Shown here: positions 36,389 through 44,641 of the stretch, in pieces
Layout: every line of letters starts with the position of its first letter
Position numbering within the stretch: position 1 is the first letter of the stretch
From: GCA-002050365 sp038235165
GTDB taxonomy: Bacteria > Acidobacteriota > Blastocatellia > Pyrinomonadales > Pyrinomonadaceae
Length of the DNA: 64,000 nucleotides
NCBI GenBank assembly: GCA_038235165.1
Contig: JBBSUG010000017.1
Coordinates: 1 to 64,000, forward strand
Direction: 5' to 3'
Notes under the pieces: generated by a model
The model's input: the letters and a program-made list of their open reading frames with translations, nothing else
Database searches by the model: none
Told to the model about the DNA's origin: nothing
Translations under genes and position numbers: made by a program

Positions 36389-36609
36389 TTACTTTCCTCA
36401 TCGTCATTATCGTAGTCTTCTCTTTGTGATAAGCGATATTCACGACCAAGCCGCATCGCTTCTTCGTGAGCCGGGTCGTCAGCGAATGTTCCGGCGATTT
36501 GTTTCCACCAAGGCAATTTTGATTTTTCTTCCTTTTCAATTTTCTGTTTGAGAACGGCGACTTCCTTTTCTAAAACTGCGATTCTTTCTTCCACTTCCGT
36601 ATTTGACAT
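36385..36609 (-). CDS. small coiled-coil protein, candidate antitoxin of the PIN toxin
   Basis: A 74-residue, highly charged protein. Residues 5-30 (EERIAVLEKEVAVLKQKIEK) form a heptad coiled coil; the rest includes KLPWWKQIAGTFADDP and an acidic tail. It lacks a recognisable AbrB, RHH or Phd DNA-binding domain, so the antitoxin role is inferred from position: it directly precedes the PIN gene with a 4-bp overlap. The WWKQIAGTFADDPAHEEAM stretch resembles small proteins often found beside PIN genes in cyanobacteria and acidobacteria, where it would wrap the toxin. A ribosome site (GAGAGG, reverse strand) precedes the ATG. Confidence 0.65.
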   Translation of the reverse strand: MSNTEVEERIAVLEKEVAVLKQKIEKEEKSKLPWWKQIAGTFADDPAHEEAMRLGREYRLSQREDYDNDDEESK

Positions 36610-36649
36610 AATTTTTCACCTCTCAAACGAATCATACACTATTTTTCCG

Positions 36650-39517
36650 TTATTTAAGTAACCCTTTCAACGCCTGTCCGGTGTAAGATTTCTTTACTTT
36701 CGCCACTTGTTCGGGCGTTCCCTTCGCCACAATTTTGCCGCCGCCTTCGCCGCCTTCGGGACCTAAATCAATTAAATAATCGGCGGATTTTATAATGTCG
36801 AGATTGTGTTCGATGACGATGACCGTGTTTCCCGTGTCAACTAATCTTTGCAGAACGTCCAATAACTTATGAACATCGGCAAAATGCAAACCCGTTGTCG
36901 GTTCGTCCAAGATGCAAATCGTTTTTCCGGTGGCGCGTTTTGAAAGTTCTTTGGCGAGTTTTATTCTCTGCGCTTCGCCCCCCGATAAAGTTGTCGAAGA
37001 CTGCCCGATTTTTATATATCCCAAACCGACATCGAGCAGCGTTTGCAGTTTTATTTTGATGTTTGGAATATTTTCGAGAATCGGCAGCGCGTCTTCAATC
37101 GTCGTGTCGAGCAAATCGGCGATTGACAGACCTTTGTATTTAACCGACAAAGTTTCACGGTTGTAACGCGCGCCCCTGCAAACATCGCAGTTGACGAAAA
37201 CGTCGGGCAAAAAATTCATTTCAATGCGCTTCATTCCCGCGCCTTCACAGGCGGCGCAGCGTCCGATTTTGACGTTGAACGAAAACCGCCCGGATTTGTA
37301 GCCGCGTTCGCGCGATTCGGGCAGCATCGCGTAAAGCTCGCGGATCGGCGTGAAAAGTCCGGTGTAAGTCGCCGGATTCGAGCGCGGCGTTCTGCCGATT
37401 GGCGATTGGTCAATTTCGATGATCTTATCAACCAATTCCAAACCTTCAATCGAATCGTGTTCGAGCGGCGTAACGGCAGATTTATAAACGAATTTCGCCA
37501 GCGCGGGATAAAGAATATCGTCAACCAGCGTGGATTTTCCCGAACCGGAAACGCCCGTGACGACCGTCAAAAGTCCGAGCGGAAATGTTGCATCAATGTT
37601 TTTTAGATTGTGCGCCTTCGCGCCTTTGACCGTGATGTTTTTTCCGTTCGGTGTGCGGCGAACTTCGGGAATTTCAATTTTCAGTTTGCCCGAAAGATAT
37701 TTTCCCGTGATCGAATTTTTGTTTTTCTTGATTTCCTTCGGCGTTCCGACGGCGATGACTTCGCCGCCGTGCGTTCCGGCAAGCGGTCCCAAATCAACGA
37801 CATAATCGGCATTTTCGATAGTTTCTTCATCGTGTTCGACGACTAACACCGTGTTGCCCAAATCGCGCAGCGCGTGCAGAGTTTCAATCAATTTTTGATT
37901 GTCGCGCGGATGCAAACCAATCGAAGGTTCGTCCAAAACGTAGAGAACGCCGCGCAATTGCGAACCGATCTGCGTTGCCAATCGAATGCGCTGACCTTCG
38001 CCGCCGGACAAAGTTCCCGACGCGCGGTCAAGCGTCAAATATCCTAAACCGACGGCGTTTAAGAATTGCAGACGTTCTCTGATTTCCTTTAAAACCAAAA
38101 CCGCGATTTTTTCTTCGCGGCTGTTGAGCGTGATTTCGGCAAATTTATCAACCGCCTTGTCAATCGGCAAATTGACGTAATCGTCAATGCCGAAACCGCC
38201 GACTTTGACCGCTAAACTCTCCGGCTGCAAGCGTTTACTTTTACAGTCGGGACACGGCGCAGGTGAGACGAGTTCTTCCAACGCTTCCCGAACTTTCTGC
38301 GAAGGCGGCGTTTCCATCCGCTCGCGCATCGCCCGTAGCGCACCTTTCCAATCGCCTTCATATTTGTAAGTTCCTTGCTGAAACGTCATCCGTTTTTTTG
38401 TCCCGTTCCAAAATGCGTCGCGGATTTCCTTCGACAATTCTTCAAACGGCAGATCGAAAAAGTTGTTGGTTTTCGATTTTTTGTTTTTAGTTTTTTCTTC
38501 GTCAGGCGAAACCAATTTGTCGCCATCGGTAAATTTTTCGATGATGGCTTTTAACGCCGAAGTTAAAAATCTGCCGCCGGATTTGTCTGTTTCATTTAAA
38601 AATTTAATTTTTCCGGCGATCTGCGTTTGATCGGGCAAGATTTTATTCGCGTCCATTTCGGCGACAACGCCCAAACCCTGACAGCGTTTGCACGCGCCGT
38701 AAGACGAATTAAACGAAAAAGAACGCGGTTCGAGCGTGGCGATATTTATGCCGCAATTGACGCACGCCATTTTTTCCGAGTAAAGTTTTTCGTCGCCGTC
38801 AATCACCGCAATCAACACCGCGCCGTCAGTCAATTTCAAAGCGGTTTTGACCGATTCGTTCAAGCGATCTTTAATATCTTCCTTAATTAAAAGCCGGTCA
38901 ACGACGACTTCAATCGTGTGATTGGCTCGTTTATTTAATTTTATTTCTTCATCGAGCAGACGCATCTCATTGTCAATTCGGGCGCGAACAAAGCCGTCTT
39001 TATGGAGTTTTTCGAGTTCCTTTTTAAATTCGCCTTTGCGCCCGCGCACAACGGGAGCGAGAATCATCACGCGCTCGCCGTCGGGCAAATCCAGAATATT
39101 TGTAACAATCTGTTCGCTCGACTGGCGCGTAATCGGCGCGTCGCACTGGTGACAATGCGGCTGACCGATTGACGAAAAAAGCAGCCGCAGATAATCGTAA
39201 ACTTCCGTGACCGTCCCGACGGTCGAACGAGGGCTTCGAGAAACGGTTTTCTGTTCAATCGAAATCGCGGGCGACAAACCTTCAACCGAATCAACATCAG
39301 GCTTTTCCAATTGATCCAAAAACTGCCGCGCATAAGCCGACAAAGATTCGACATAACGCCGCTGCCCTTCGGCATAAATCGTGTCAAAAGCGAGCGATGA
39401 TTTGCCCGAACCGCTCAAACCCGTGATAACCGTGAACGTATCGCGCGGGATTTCGACGTTGATGTTTTTCAGATTATGCTGACGTGCGCCGCGAACCGTG
39501 ATTTGTTTTATGCTCAT
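36650..39517 (-). CDS. uvrA: excinuclease ABC subunit A
   Basis: A 955-residue DNA-damage recognition ATPase of nucleotide excision repair, acting with UvrB and UvrC in the cytoplasm. Both ABC modules are intact: Walker A motifs GLSGSGKSSL (about residue 33) and GVSGSGKSTL (about 645), and signature motifs TLSGGEGQRIRLA and TLSGGEAQRIKLA. All the expected zinc cysteines are visible: CHQCDAPI, CVNCGINI with CKRCQGLG, CPDCKSKR, and CAACEGAGM with CDVCRGARY. Length fits the family (about 940). The start MSIKQITVRGARQHNLKNI is the canonical UvrA N-terminus. It is transcribed away from lysS, with a palindromic element between the two. Confidence 0.97.
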   Translation of the reverse strand: MSIKQITVRGARQHNLKNINVEIPRDTFTVITGLSGSGKSSLAFDTIYAEGQRRYVESLSAYARQFLDQLEKPDVDSVEGLSPAISIEQKTVSRSPRSTVGTVTEVYDYLRLLFSSIGQPHCHQCDAPITRQSSEQIVTNILDLPDGERVMILAPVVRGRKGEFKKELEKLHKDGFVRARIDNEMRLLDEEIKLNKRANHTIEVVVDRLLIKEDIKDRLNESVKTALKLTDGAVLIAVIDGDEKLYSEKMACVNCGINIATLEPRSFSFNSSYGACKRCQGLGVVAEMDANKILPDQTQIAGKIKFLNETDKSGGRFLTSALKAIIEKFTDGDKLVSPDEEKTKNKKSKTNNFFDLPFEELSKEIRDAFWNGTKKRMTFQQGTYKYEGDWKGALRAMRERMETPPSQKVREALEELVSPAPCPDCKSKRLQPESLAVKVGGFGIDDYVNLPIDKAVDKFAEITLNSREEKIAVLVLKEIRERLQFLNAVGLGYLTLDRASGTLSGGEGQRIRLATQIGSQLRGVLYVLDEPSIGLHPRDNQKLIETLHALRDLGNTVLVVEHDEETIENADYVVDLGPLAGTHGGEVIAVGTPKEIKKNKNSITGKYLSGKLKIEIPEVRRTPNGKNITVKGAKAHNLKNIDATFPLGLLTVVTGVSGSGKSTLVDDILYPALAKFVYKSAVTPLEHDSIEGLELVDKIIEIDQSPIGRTPRSNPATYTGLFTPIRELYAMLPESRERGYKSGRFSFNVKIGRCAACEGAGMKRIEMNFLPDVFVNCDVCRGARYNRETLSVKYKGLSIADLLDTTIEDALPILENIPNIKIKLQTLLDVGLGYIKIGQSSTTLSGGEAQRIKLAKELSKRATGKTICILDEPTTGLHFADVHKLLDVLQRLVDTGNTVIVIEHNLDIIKSADYLIDLGPEGGEGGGKIVAKGTPEQVAKVKKSYTGQALKGLLK

Positions 39518-39586
39518 TGTGTTTTACCGATAAAATACTTACTCTCAAGCGAAACGATTATTTTATCAATTTGAGCGAGCAAAGCA

Positions 39587-39727
39587 AAGTCGGAGCGCGG
39601 ACGGCTCGTCCGCCAACAAGCGAAGCGAAGTTGCAAGCGTTCGCACTGAATAATCTTTTTAGAAATGCGAGGTGTGCAACGATTCGCTTCGCTCTCGTTG
39701 GCGGACGAGCCGTCCGCGCTCCGACTT
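39587..39727. repeat. palindromic intergenic element, family A copy 3
   Basis: A 141-bp element with a perfect 31-bp terminal inverted repeat (39587-39617, 39697-39727); pairing continues imperfectly inward (GCGAAGCGAA against TTCGCTTCGC). Both arms carry GCGGACG-GCT-CGTCCGC. It lies between the divergent genes uvrA and lysS, starting 70 bp before the uvrA start and ending 71 bp before lysS, so it sits in or beside both promoters. Confidence 0.9.
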
Positions 39728-39798
39728 CTAACGTCAAACGCAAATGGATAATATCTTTGCCTGTGGTTTATAATGCTTAATTTTACAATCGAAAAATT

Positions 39799-41709
39799 AT
39801 GTCTATCGCAAATACACAATCGGAAACCATTTTTGAAGCCGGAATCGTCGAGGAAAACGATCAAACGCAAGCGCGAGTCGAACATTTAAAGGAACTCGAA
39901 AAACTCGTCGGAAATTCATATCCGAATAAATATGAACGCACGAAGATTTCGGGCGCGGAAGATACGATCTCAAATCTTTTAAGATACGAACCCGTCGCGG
40001 AAATCGCGGAAGAATTTGAAGCGCATAAATCTCAATTAAACGAAGGTGAAAAACCGGATCAGGAATTGAAAGGCAAACTCAATGAACAGTTAAAAGAATT
40101 CGGCAATGTCAGAATTTCCGGCAGATTAGCCGTGCCGCCGCGCGTGATGGGCAAAGCGGCGTTTGTGCATTTGTCGGACGGTAAATCGCGTTTGCAGATT
40201 TACGTTCGCAAACAGGACGCGAAATTGGTTTTGAACGACGAAAAATCAACGGTGAGTGAAGTAGAAAATAAGGCGTGGGAAGTTTTCGGTCTGCTCGATC
40301 ACGGCGATTTTATCGGCGTTGAAGGTTATCTTTTTCTAACGAATACGGGCGAATTGAGCGTTCACGTTGAAACTTTGCAGTTTTTGGCGAAATCTTTGAT
40401 GCCGATGCCGGATAAGATGCACGGAATTGTTGATCCTGAATTGCAGCGGCGTTTTCGTTATGCCGATTTGATTGCCGATTCTTTGAAGATTGACCACGAA
40501 GAAGGTGAACTTACGACGCGCGAGGTTTTTGAACGACGCGCCAAACTGATTAGCGGAATGCGCCGGTTTCTTGACGATCACGATTATATCGAAGTCGAAA
40601 CGCCGATGCTTACGCCGAAAGCGACGGGCGCGGCGGCGACTCCGTTTGAAACGCATCACAACGCGCTCGACACTCCGCTTTATGCCCGAATCGCGCCGGA
40701 ACTTTATTTGAAACGTCTGACCGTCGGCGGTTTTGAAAAAGTTTACGAACTCAACCGCAATTTTCGCAACGAAGGTTTGTCGCACAAACACAACCCGGAA
40801 TTCACGATGCTCGAATTTTACTGCGCCTATATGGACGTGAACGGAATGATGAATTTCGCCGAACAAATGATTCAAGAATCGGTCAAGAAAGCGACGGGCG
40901 GAAGTTTGCAGGTGAAATACGGCGAGAACGAGATTGATTTTTCAAAGTTTGAAAGACTATCTATGGGAAACGCTATTGTCAAAGTTTTGCCAGAAACAAT
41001 GAAATCTTTTATCGAAAATAAAATTGGCGAAGAGTTAACAGGAAATTGGCTAGAAGGATTAAATACTTTACTACTTTCAAGTTTTCTTGAGGGCTTCAGT
41101 CCACAAGGGAAATTAATGCCAAATTTGAACGAATTGCAAAATATTTCTTCTGATAAATTTTCGGATGCTTGGTCAGATGCTGAAATTTCACTTACGGCAG
41201 GTTCATCTGATAATTCAGATTCCGAAGGCATTGAAGAATTCGTGGTGTCAGTTGATCCAATTATAGATATTTTTGAATCAATTGTTGAAGAAAATTTAAT
41301 CCAACCAACATTCATCATAGATTACCCGAAATCAATTTCGCCTTTGTCGAAAGCGTCGCCGGAGAATCCGCAGATTGCCGAGCGGTTTGAATTGTTTATC
41401 AACGGGATGGAATGCGCCAACGGTTTTTCGGAACTCAACGATCCGCAGGAACAATATGAGCGTTTTAAAGATCAAATGAAAGAACGCGAATCGGGCGATG
41501 CGGAAGCGATGGTTTTGGACGAAGATTACATCCGCGCCCTCGCCTACGGAATGCCGCCCGCCGCCGGAATCGGCATTGGAATTGATCGGCTCGTGATGCT
41601 TTTGACGAACAAACATTCAATCCGCGACGTTATTCTTTTCCCGCATATGCGACCGGAAAGAAAAGACACAGACGCAGAAAACGAGAAAGATGCCAAAGTC
41701 GGCGAATAA
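39799..41709 (+). CDS. lysS: lysyl-tRNA synthetase, class II, with an enlarged internal segment
   Basis: A 636-residue LysRS that charges tRNA-Lys. The N-terminal OB-fold anticodon-binding domain (NVRISGRLAVPPRVMGKAAF, VHLSDGKSRLQIYVRKQD) is followed by the class II core: motif 1 region (RFLDDHDYIEVETPMLTPKA), motif 2 (FRNEGLSHKHNPEFTMLEFY) and motif 3 (GIGIGIDRLVMLL). Typical enzymes have about 500 residues. The extra length lies partly in the N-terminus and partly at residues 378-511 (40930-41330), between motifs 2 and 3. That stretch is longer than usual, acidic and serine-rich (SLTAGSSDNSDSEGIEEFVV), and visibly more AT-rich than the flanks. The catalytic motifs on both sides are intact and in frame, so the enzyme is probably functional. 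Confidence 0.92.
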   Translation: MSIANTQSETIFEAGIVEENDQTQARVEHLKELEKLVGNSYPNKYERTKISGAEDTISNLLRYEPVAEIAEEFEAHKSQLNEGEKPDQELKGKLNEQLKEFGNVRISGRLAVPPRVMGKAAFVHLSDGKSRLQIYVRKQDAKLVLNDEKSTVSEVENKAWEVFGLLDHGDFIGVEGYLFLTNTGELSVHVETLQFLAKSLMPMPDKMHGIVDPELQRRFRYADLIADSLKIDHEEGELTTREVFERRAKLISGMRRFLDDHDYIEVETPMLTPKATGAAATPFETHHNALDTPLYARIAPELYLKRLTVGGFEKVYELNRNFRNEGLSHKHNPEFTMLEFYCAYMDVNGMMNFAEQMIQESVKKATGGSLQVKYGENEIDFSKFERLSMGNAIVKVLPETMKSFIENKIGEELTGNWLEGLNTLLLSSFLEGFSPQGKLMPNLNELQNISSDKFSDAWSDAEISLTAGSSDNSDSEGIEEFVVSVDPIIDIFESIVEENLIQPTFIIDYPKSISPLSKASPENPQIAERFELFINGMECANGFSELNDPQEQYERFKDQMKERESGDAEAMVLDEDYIRALAYGMPPAAGIGIGIDRLVMLLTNKHSIRDVILFPHMRPERKDTDAENEKDAKVGE

Positions 41710-41730
41710 AGCACTTAAATGTTTATAATT

Positions 41731-42492
41731 ATGCGAAAAATCCTTATCTTTACGTTATTATTGTTCGTCGCAAATCTCTGCGGCGCAGAAAATTCACTGT
41801 TCGCACAGCGTGGAAATGCAAAAACGATCTACGGCGTTCCGGCGAGTTTGGAGTTGAACAATAATTCGTCAAACGGCGATGCGAACGTTACTCCAACAGC
41901 GCGGATTATCGAAAAATTTTATCCAATCGGATGGTCGAAAAAGGGTGTGTTTGCTTATTATCTCGAACCGGCGGACGAAGCCTGCGGCTGTTATTTTGCT
42001 GAACTGGTAATTCAGGATATGCGGACGGACAAAATTCTCTGGAAGCGCGAATATAACAGCGACGAAAATGCCGAAGTTGATTTGAAATCTTACTGGAAAA
42101 AAAATCAACGGGAATTTTCGCGCAAGCTCGCTCAATACAATATCAAAGCGGAAAAAAATTTCACACTGCTGCCTTTGCCCATTAAATTTCAAACAGATAT
42201 TTTGACACCGGAAGTTAATGTCAAATTGAAAATTGATAATGAAGATTCGGTGGAAGGAAAGGTTATTTTGCGGCTGTTGTCGAAAAACGATGGAAGCAAA
42301 ACGATTTACGAAAAGATTTACAAAAAAAGTTATGACAGCATTCGCAGTGCGGAAATCGGCGGCGTGCTGCTCAGTCCGTTTGAACCGCGTGCGGCGATTA
42401 TAATGGTTGAAACGCTGCGCGGTTATGAAGGTCCGCCGAACATTACGAATATCAAAATCGTCGGCGCGACGCTTAACGGCGGATTCAAATAA
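41731..42492 (+). CDS. exported protein of unknown function
   Basis: A protein of 253 residues with a signal peptide (MRKILIFTLLLFVANLCGAE, cleavage near LFAQ). An upstream in-frame ATG at 41719 would add MFII and is less typical; neither has a strong ribosome site. The body contains KFYPIGWSKKGVFAYYLEPA and DEACGCYFAELVIQDM, then alternating strands. No family is recognised. It follows lysS by about 20 bp and may be read through from it. Periplasmic by prediction. Confidence 0.6.
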   Translation: MRKILIFTLLLFVANLCGAENSLFAQRGNAKTIYGVPASLELNNNSSNGDANVTPTARIIEKFYPIGWSKKGVFAYYLEPADEACGCYFAELVIQDMRTDKILWKREYNSDENAEVDLKSYWKKNQREFSRKLAQYNIKAEKNFTLLPLPIKFQTDILTPEVNVKLKIDNEDSVEGKVILRLLSKNDGSKTIYEKIYKKSYDSIRSAEIGGVLLSPFEPRAAIIMVETLRGYEGPPNITNIKIVGATLNGGFK

Positions 42493-42529
42493 TTGCTGAA
42501 TACGCTGTTTGAGGTTCTGATATTTGACT

Positions 42530-42913
42530 ATGAAGTTCGCCAAAATAGTTTATTATGCCGCCGCAATTTACGGAATCATCGCGCTGTTTCCGCAGTATTT
42601 TCTCGAAACAAAAATCGGACGCGATCAACCGCCAGCGATCACGCATCCCGAATTTTTCTACGGCTTCGTCGGCATCGCGCTGGTTTTTCAATTTGTATTT
42701 TTGATAATCGCCCGCCAACCGCTGAAATACCGCGCTTTAATGCCGATTTGCGTGTTGGAGAAAATGAGTTTCGGCGTTCCGGCTGTTATTTTATATCTGC
42801 AAAATCGGCTGGCACTGCCGTTATTTGCAGCGGGTTTGATTGACTTGTTTTTAGGTTTATTGTTCGTTTTGGCATATTTGAAAACCGAAGCGGAAAATGA
42901 GACAAATAAATGA
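42530..42913 (+). CDS. small four-span membrane protein of unknown function
   Basis: A 127-residue protein with four hydrophobic segments (VYYAAAIYGIIALFPQYF, FYGFVGIALVFQFVFLIIA, MSFGVPAVILYLQN, LFAAGLIDLFLGLLFVLAYL). The ATG at 42530 (MKFAKIVYYAAAIYG) is preferred over an upstream TTG at 42524. No family is recognised with confidence. It sits in a forward run of small genes after lysS. Confidence 0.6.
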   Translation: MKFAKIVYYAAAIYGIIALFPQYFLETKIGRDQPPAITHPEFFYGFVGIALVFQFVFLIIARQPLKYRALMPICVLEKMSFGVPAVILYLQNRLALPLFAAGLIDLFLGLLFVLAYLKTEAENETNK

Positions 42914-42953
42914 GATAATAATTAACAAAATTTTTAACAAGGAGTATCTAAAA

Positions 42954-43214
42954 ATGACACAGAAAAATGACGACGTATTTAACGACGACGCAAAAAACAC
43001 GACCGCAACTGGAAGCGACATTCCGGGCGGCGACGGAACGATTTCGGACGAAGATGTGCAGGCGATTACGGGCGCAAACGACGACCGACCGACCGGACAG
43101 GATCATTCGACCGAAGACCACGAAAAGGAAATGCCGCGCGACGGCGTGGGCGCGATTCAGGACAGTTCGCTGATTAAGGAAGATGTCGCGCACATCGAAG
43201 ACGAAGGAAAATAA
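42954..43214 (+). CDS. small acidic, low-complexity protein
   Basis: An 86-residue protein preceded by a strong ribosome site (AAGGAG). It is rich in Asp, Glu, Thr and Gly (GSDIPGGDGTISDEDVQAIT, GQDHSTEDHEKEMPRDGVGA), has no hydrophobic core and is probably disordered. The in-frame open region before 42954 overlaps the previous gene and lacks a ribosome site. It ends 1 bp before the RraB-family gene, so the two are co-transcribed and may act together. No function is recognised. Confidence 0.6.
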   Translation: MTQKNDDVFNDDAKNTTATGSDIPGGDGTISDEDVQAITGANDDRPTGQDHSTEDHEKEMPRDGVGAIQDSSLIKEDVAHIEDEGK

Positions 43215-43215
43215 A

Positions 43216-43638
43216 ATGAATTTTACAGACACGGAATCACAAATCGAAGGCATCGAAAAAATCTTTGCCGATGCCAAAACGGAAGACAATTGGAACACCG
43301 ACGAAGAAATGCTCTACAGCTATTATTTCGTTGATAAAGACGTTGATAAACTTGAAAAACTCGGCAACCATCTTGAAGAAAAAGGTTACGATTTTCTCGA
43401 CATTTTTGAACTCGGCGACGACGACACGGGCGCGTCAACCGGTGAATATCTGCTCCATATTGACAAGGAAGAAACACACACGGCACAGTCTTTAGCCCAA
43501 AGAAATATCGAATTTGCCAAACTTGCCAAAGAGTATGAAGTTGACACTTACGACGGTTGGGAATTCGGCGAGGTCGGCGTTTATGACGAAGAAGACGAAG
43601 AAGGTGATGACGAGTTAAATGATGACATAATCGAATAA
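43216..43638 (+). CDS. RraB-family protein (regulator of ribonuclease E activity)
   Basis: A 140-residue cytoplasmic protein of the RraB family, whose E. coli member binds RNase E and alters RNA decay. Support: the acidic two-part layout and the C-terminal LAKEYEVDTYDGWEFGEVGV, which parallels LAEKFDVEYDGWGTYFED in E. coli RraB. The N-terminal half has DEEMLYSYYFVDKDVDKLEK and EEKGYDFLDIFELGDDDTG. The ATG at 43216 has GAAGG upstream; an in-frame ATG at 43183 lies inside the previous gene. The tail is very acidic. Whether this organism has an RNase E target is not visible here. Confidence 0.7.
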   Translation: MNFTDTESQIEGIEKIFADAKTEDNWNTDEEMLYSYYFVDKDVDKLEKLGNHLEEKGYDFLDIFELGDDDTGASTGEYLLHIDKEETHTAQSLAQRNIEFAKLAKEYEVDTYDGWEFGEVGVYDEEDEEGDDELNDDIIE

Positions 43639-43650
43639 AGATTTGTTTGA

Positions 43651-44496
43651 ATGAAAATAATTCTTTACACAGGTTTCGCGCTCGCCGCCTTTGCCTTCAA
43701 TTCGATTTTGTGTCGGCTCGCGCTCGGCACAAATGCGATTGATGCTCCGGGTTTCACGTTAATTCGATTGATGTCGGGCGCGATCATATTGTTTTTAATC
43801 AGTTCATTTGCTGCAAAAAAAACGGTTAAAACAAAGGGCGGAAACTGGATTTCCGCCTTTTTTCTTTTTGCGTATGCCATTTGTTTTTCGTTCGCCTATA
43901 TCAATTTGACAACCGCCACGGGCGCGTTGATTTTGTTCGGCTGCGTTCAGGCGACAATGATTATCGCCGCACTCATGTCAGGCGAACGCCCAAAATTTTT
44001 AGAATGGAGCGGACTGTTTGCCTCGCTCGGCGGACTCGTTTATCTCGTTTTCCCCGGACTTTCCGCGCCGCCGCCGGTCAGTTCGTTTTTGATGATGATT
44101 GCCGGAATAAGCTGGGGGTTTTACACTTTGCGCGGCAGACAAAGCACCGATCCGCTTGCGGATACAACCGGAAATTTTGTGCGTTCGGTTCCGCTTGTTT
44201 TATTAGCTGCGCTGCCTTTTCTGCCGAATATATATTTAACAAATCGCGGAATTTTGCTCGCCGTGTTGTCCGGCGCAGTCGCTTCCGGTTTAGGATATTC
44301 GGTTTGGTATGCCGCGCTGAAATATCACACGGCGACCCGCGCCGCGATTTTACAACTTTCCGTCCCCGCACTCGCCGCAATCGGCGGCATCGTATTTTTA
44401 GCGGAAGTTGTTTCGATACGTTTGGTTTTAGCAAGCAGTTTGATTTTGGGCGGAATCGGTTTGGCAATTTTGGGACGCAAATTTGGAATGAAATAA
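43651..44496 (+). CDS. EamA-family (drug/metabolite) membrane transporter
   Basis: A 281-residue integral membrane protein with about ten hydrophobic spans arranged as two EamA halves (first half from GFALAAFAFNSILCRLALG to the glycine-rich FASLGGLVYLVFPGL; second from MMIAGISWGFYTLRGRQ to VLASSLILGGIGLAILG). The motif WYAALKYHTATRAAILQLSV in the second half is typical of the family. Substrate cannot be inferred. It starts 12 bp after the RraB-family gene. Confidence 0.88.
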   Translation: MKIILYTGFALAAFAFNSILCRLALGTNAIDAPGFTLIRLMSGAIILFLISSFAAKKTVKTKGGNWISAFFLFAYAICFSFAYINLTTATGALILFGCVQATMIIAALMSGERPKFLEWSGLFASLGGLVYLVFPGLSAPPPVSSFLMMIAGISWGFYTLRGRQSTDPLADTTGNFVRSVPLVLLAALPFLPNIYLTNRGILLAVLSGAVASGLGYSVWYAALKYHTATRAAILQLSVPALAAIGGIVFLAEVVSIRLVLASSLILGGIGLAILGRKFGMK

Positions 44497-44497
44497 T

Positions 44498-44602
44498 TTT
44501 TTTGCCCGCGAATTACACGAATTAACGCGAATAATTCAAAATCCGTTATAATTGTAAAGTGATTTATTATTCGTGAAATTAGCGTAATTCGCGGGCAAAA
44601 AA
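44498..44602. repeat. intergenic inverted repeat (GCCCGCGAATTAC type)
   Basis: A perfect 19-bp inverted repeat (44498-44516 and 44584-44602), with further pairing inside (GAATAAT at 44529-44535 with ATTATTC at 44565-44571). It begins one base after the EamA stop codon. On the forward strand the right arm ends in A rather than T, so it is not a standard terminator for the upstream gene. The arms are built from variants of GCGAATTA/CGAATTA, a simple-word design. Confidence 0.75.
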
Positions 44603-44641
44603 TCTTAACAATAACTTCGCAAAATTTTATAACGTACAGAG

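Noticed and set aside
12950..39727. CRISPR array or insertion sequences to explain the repeats
   Set aside because: The copies are far apart, palindromic and without spacers or transposase genes.
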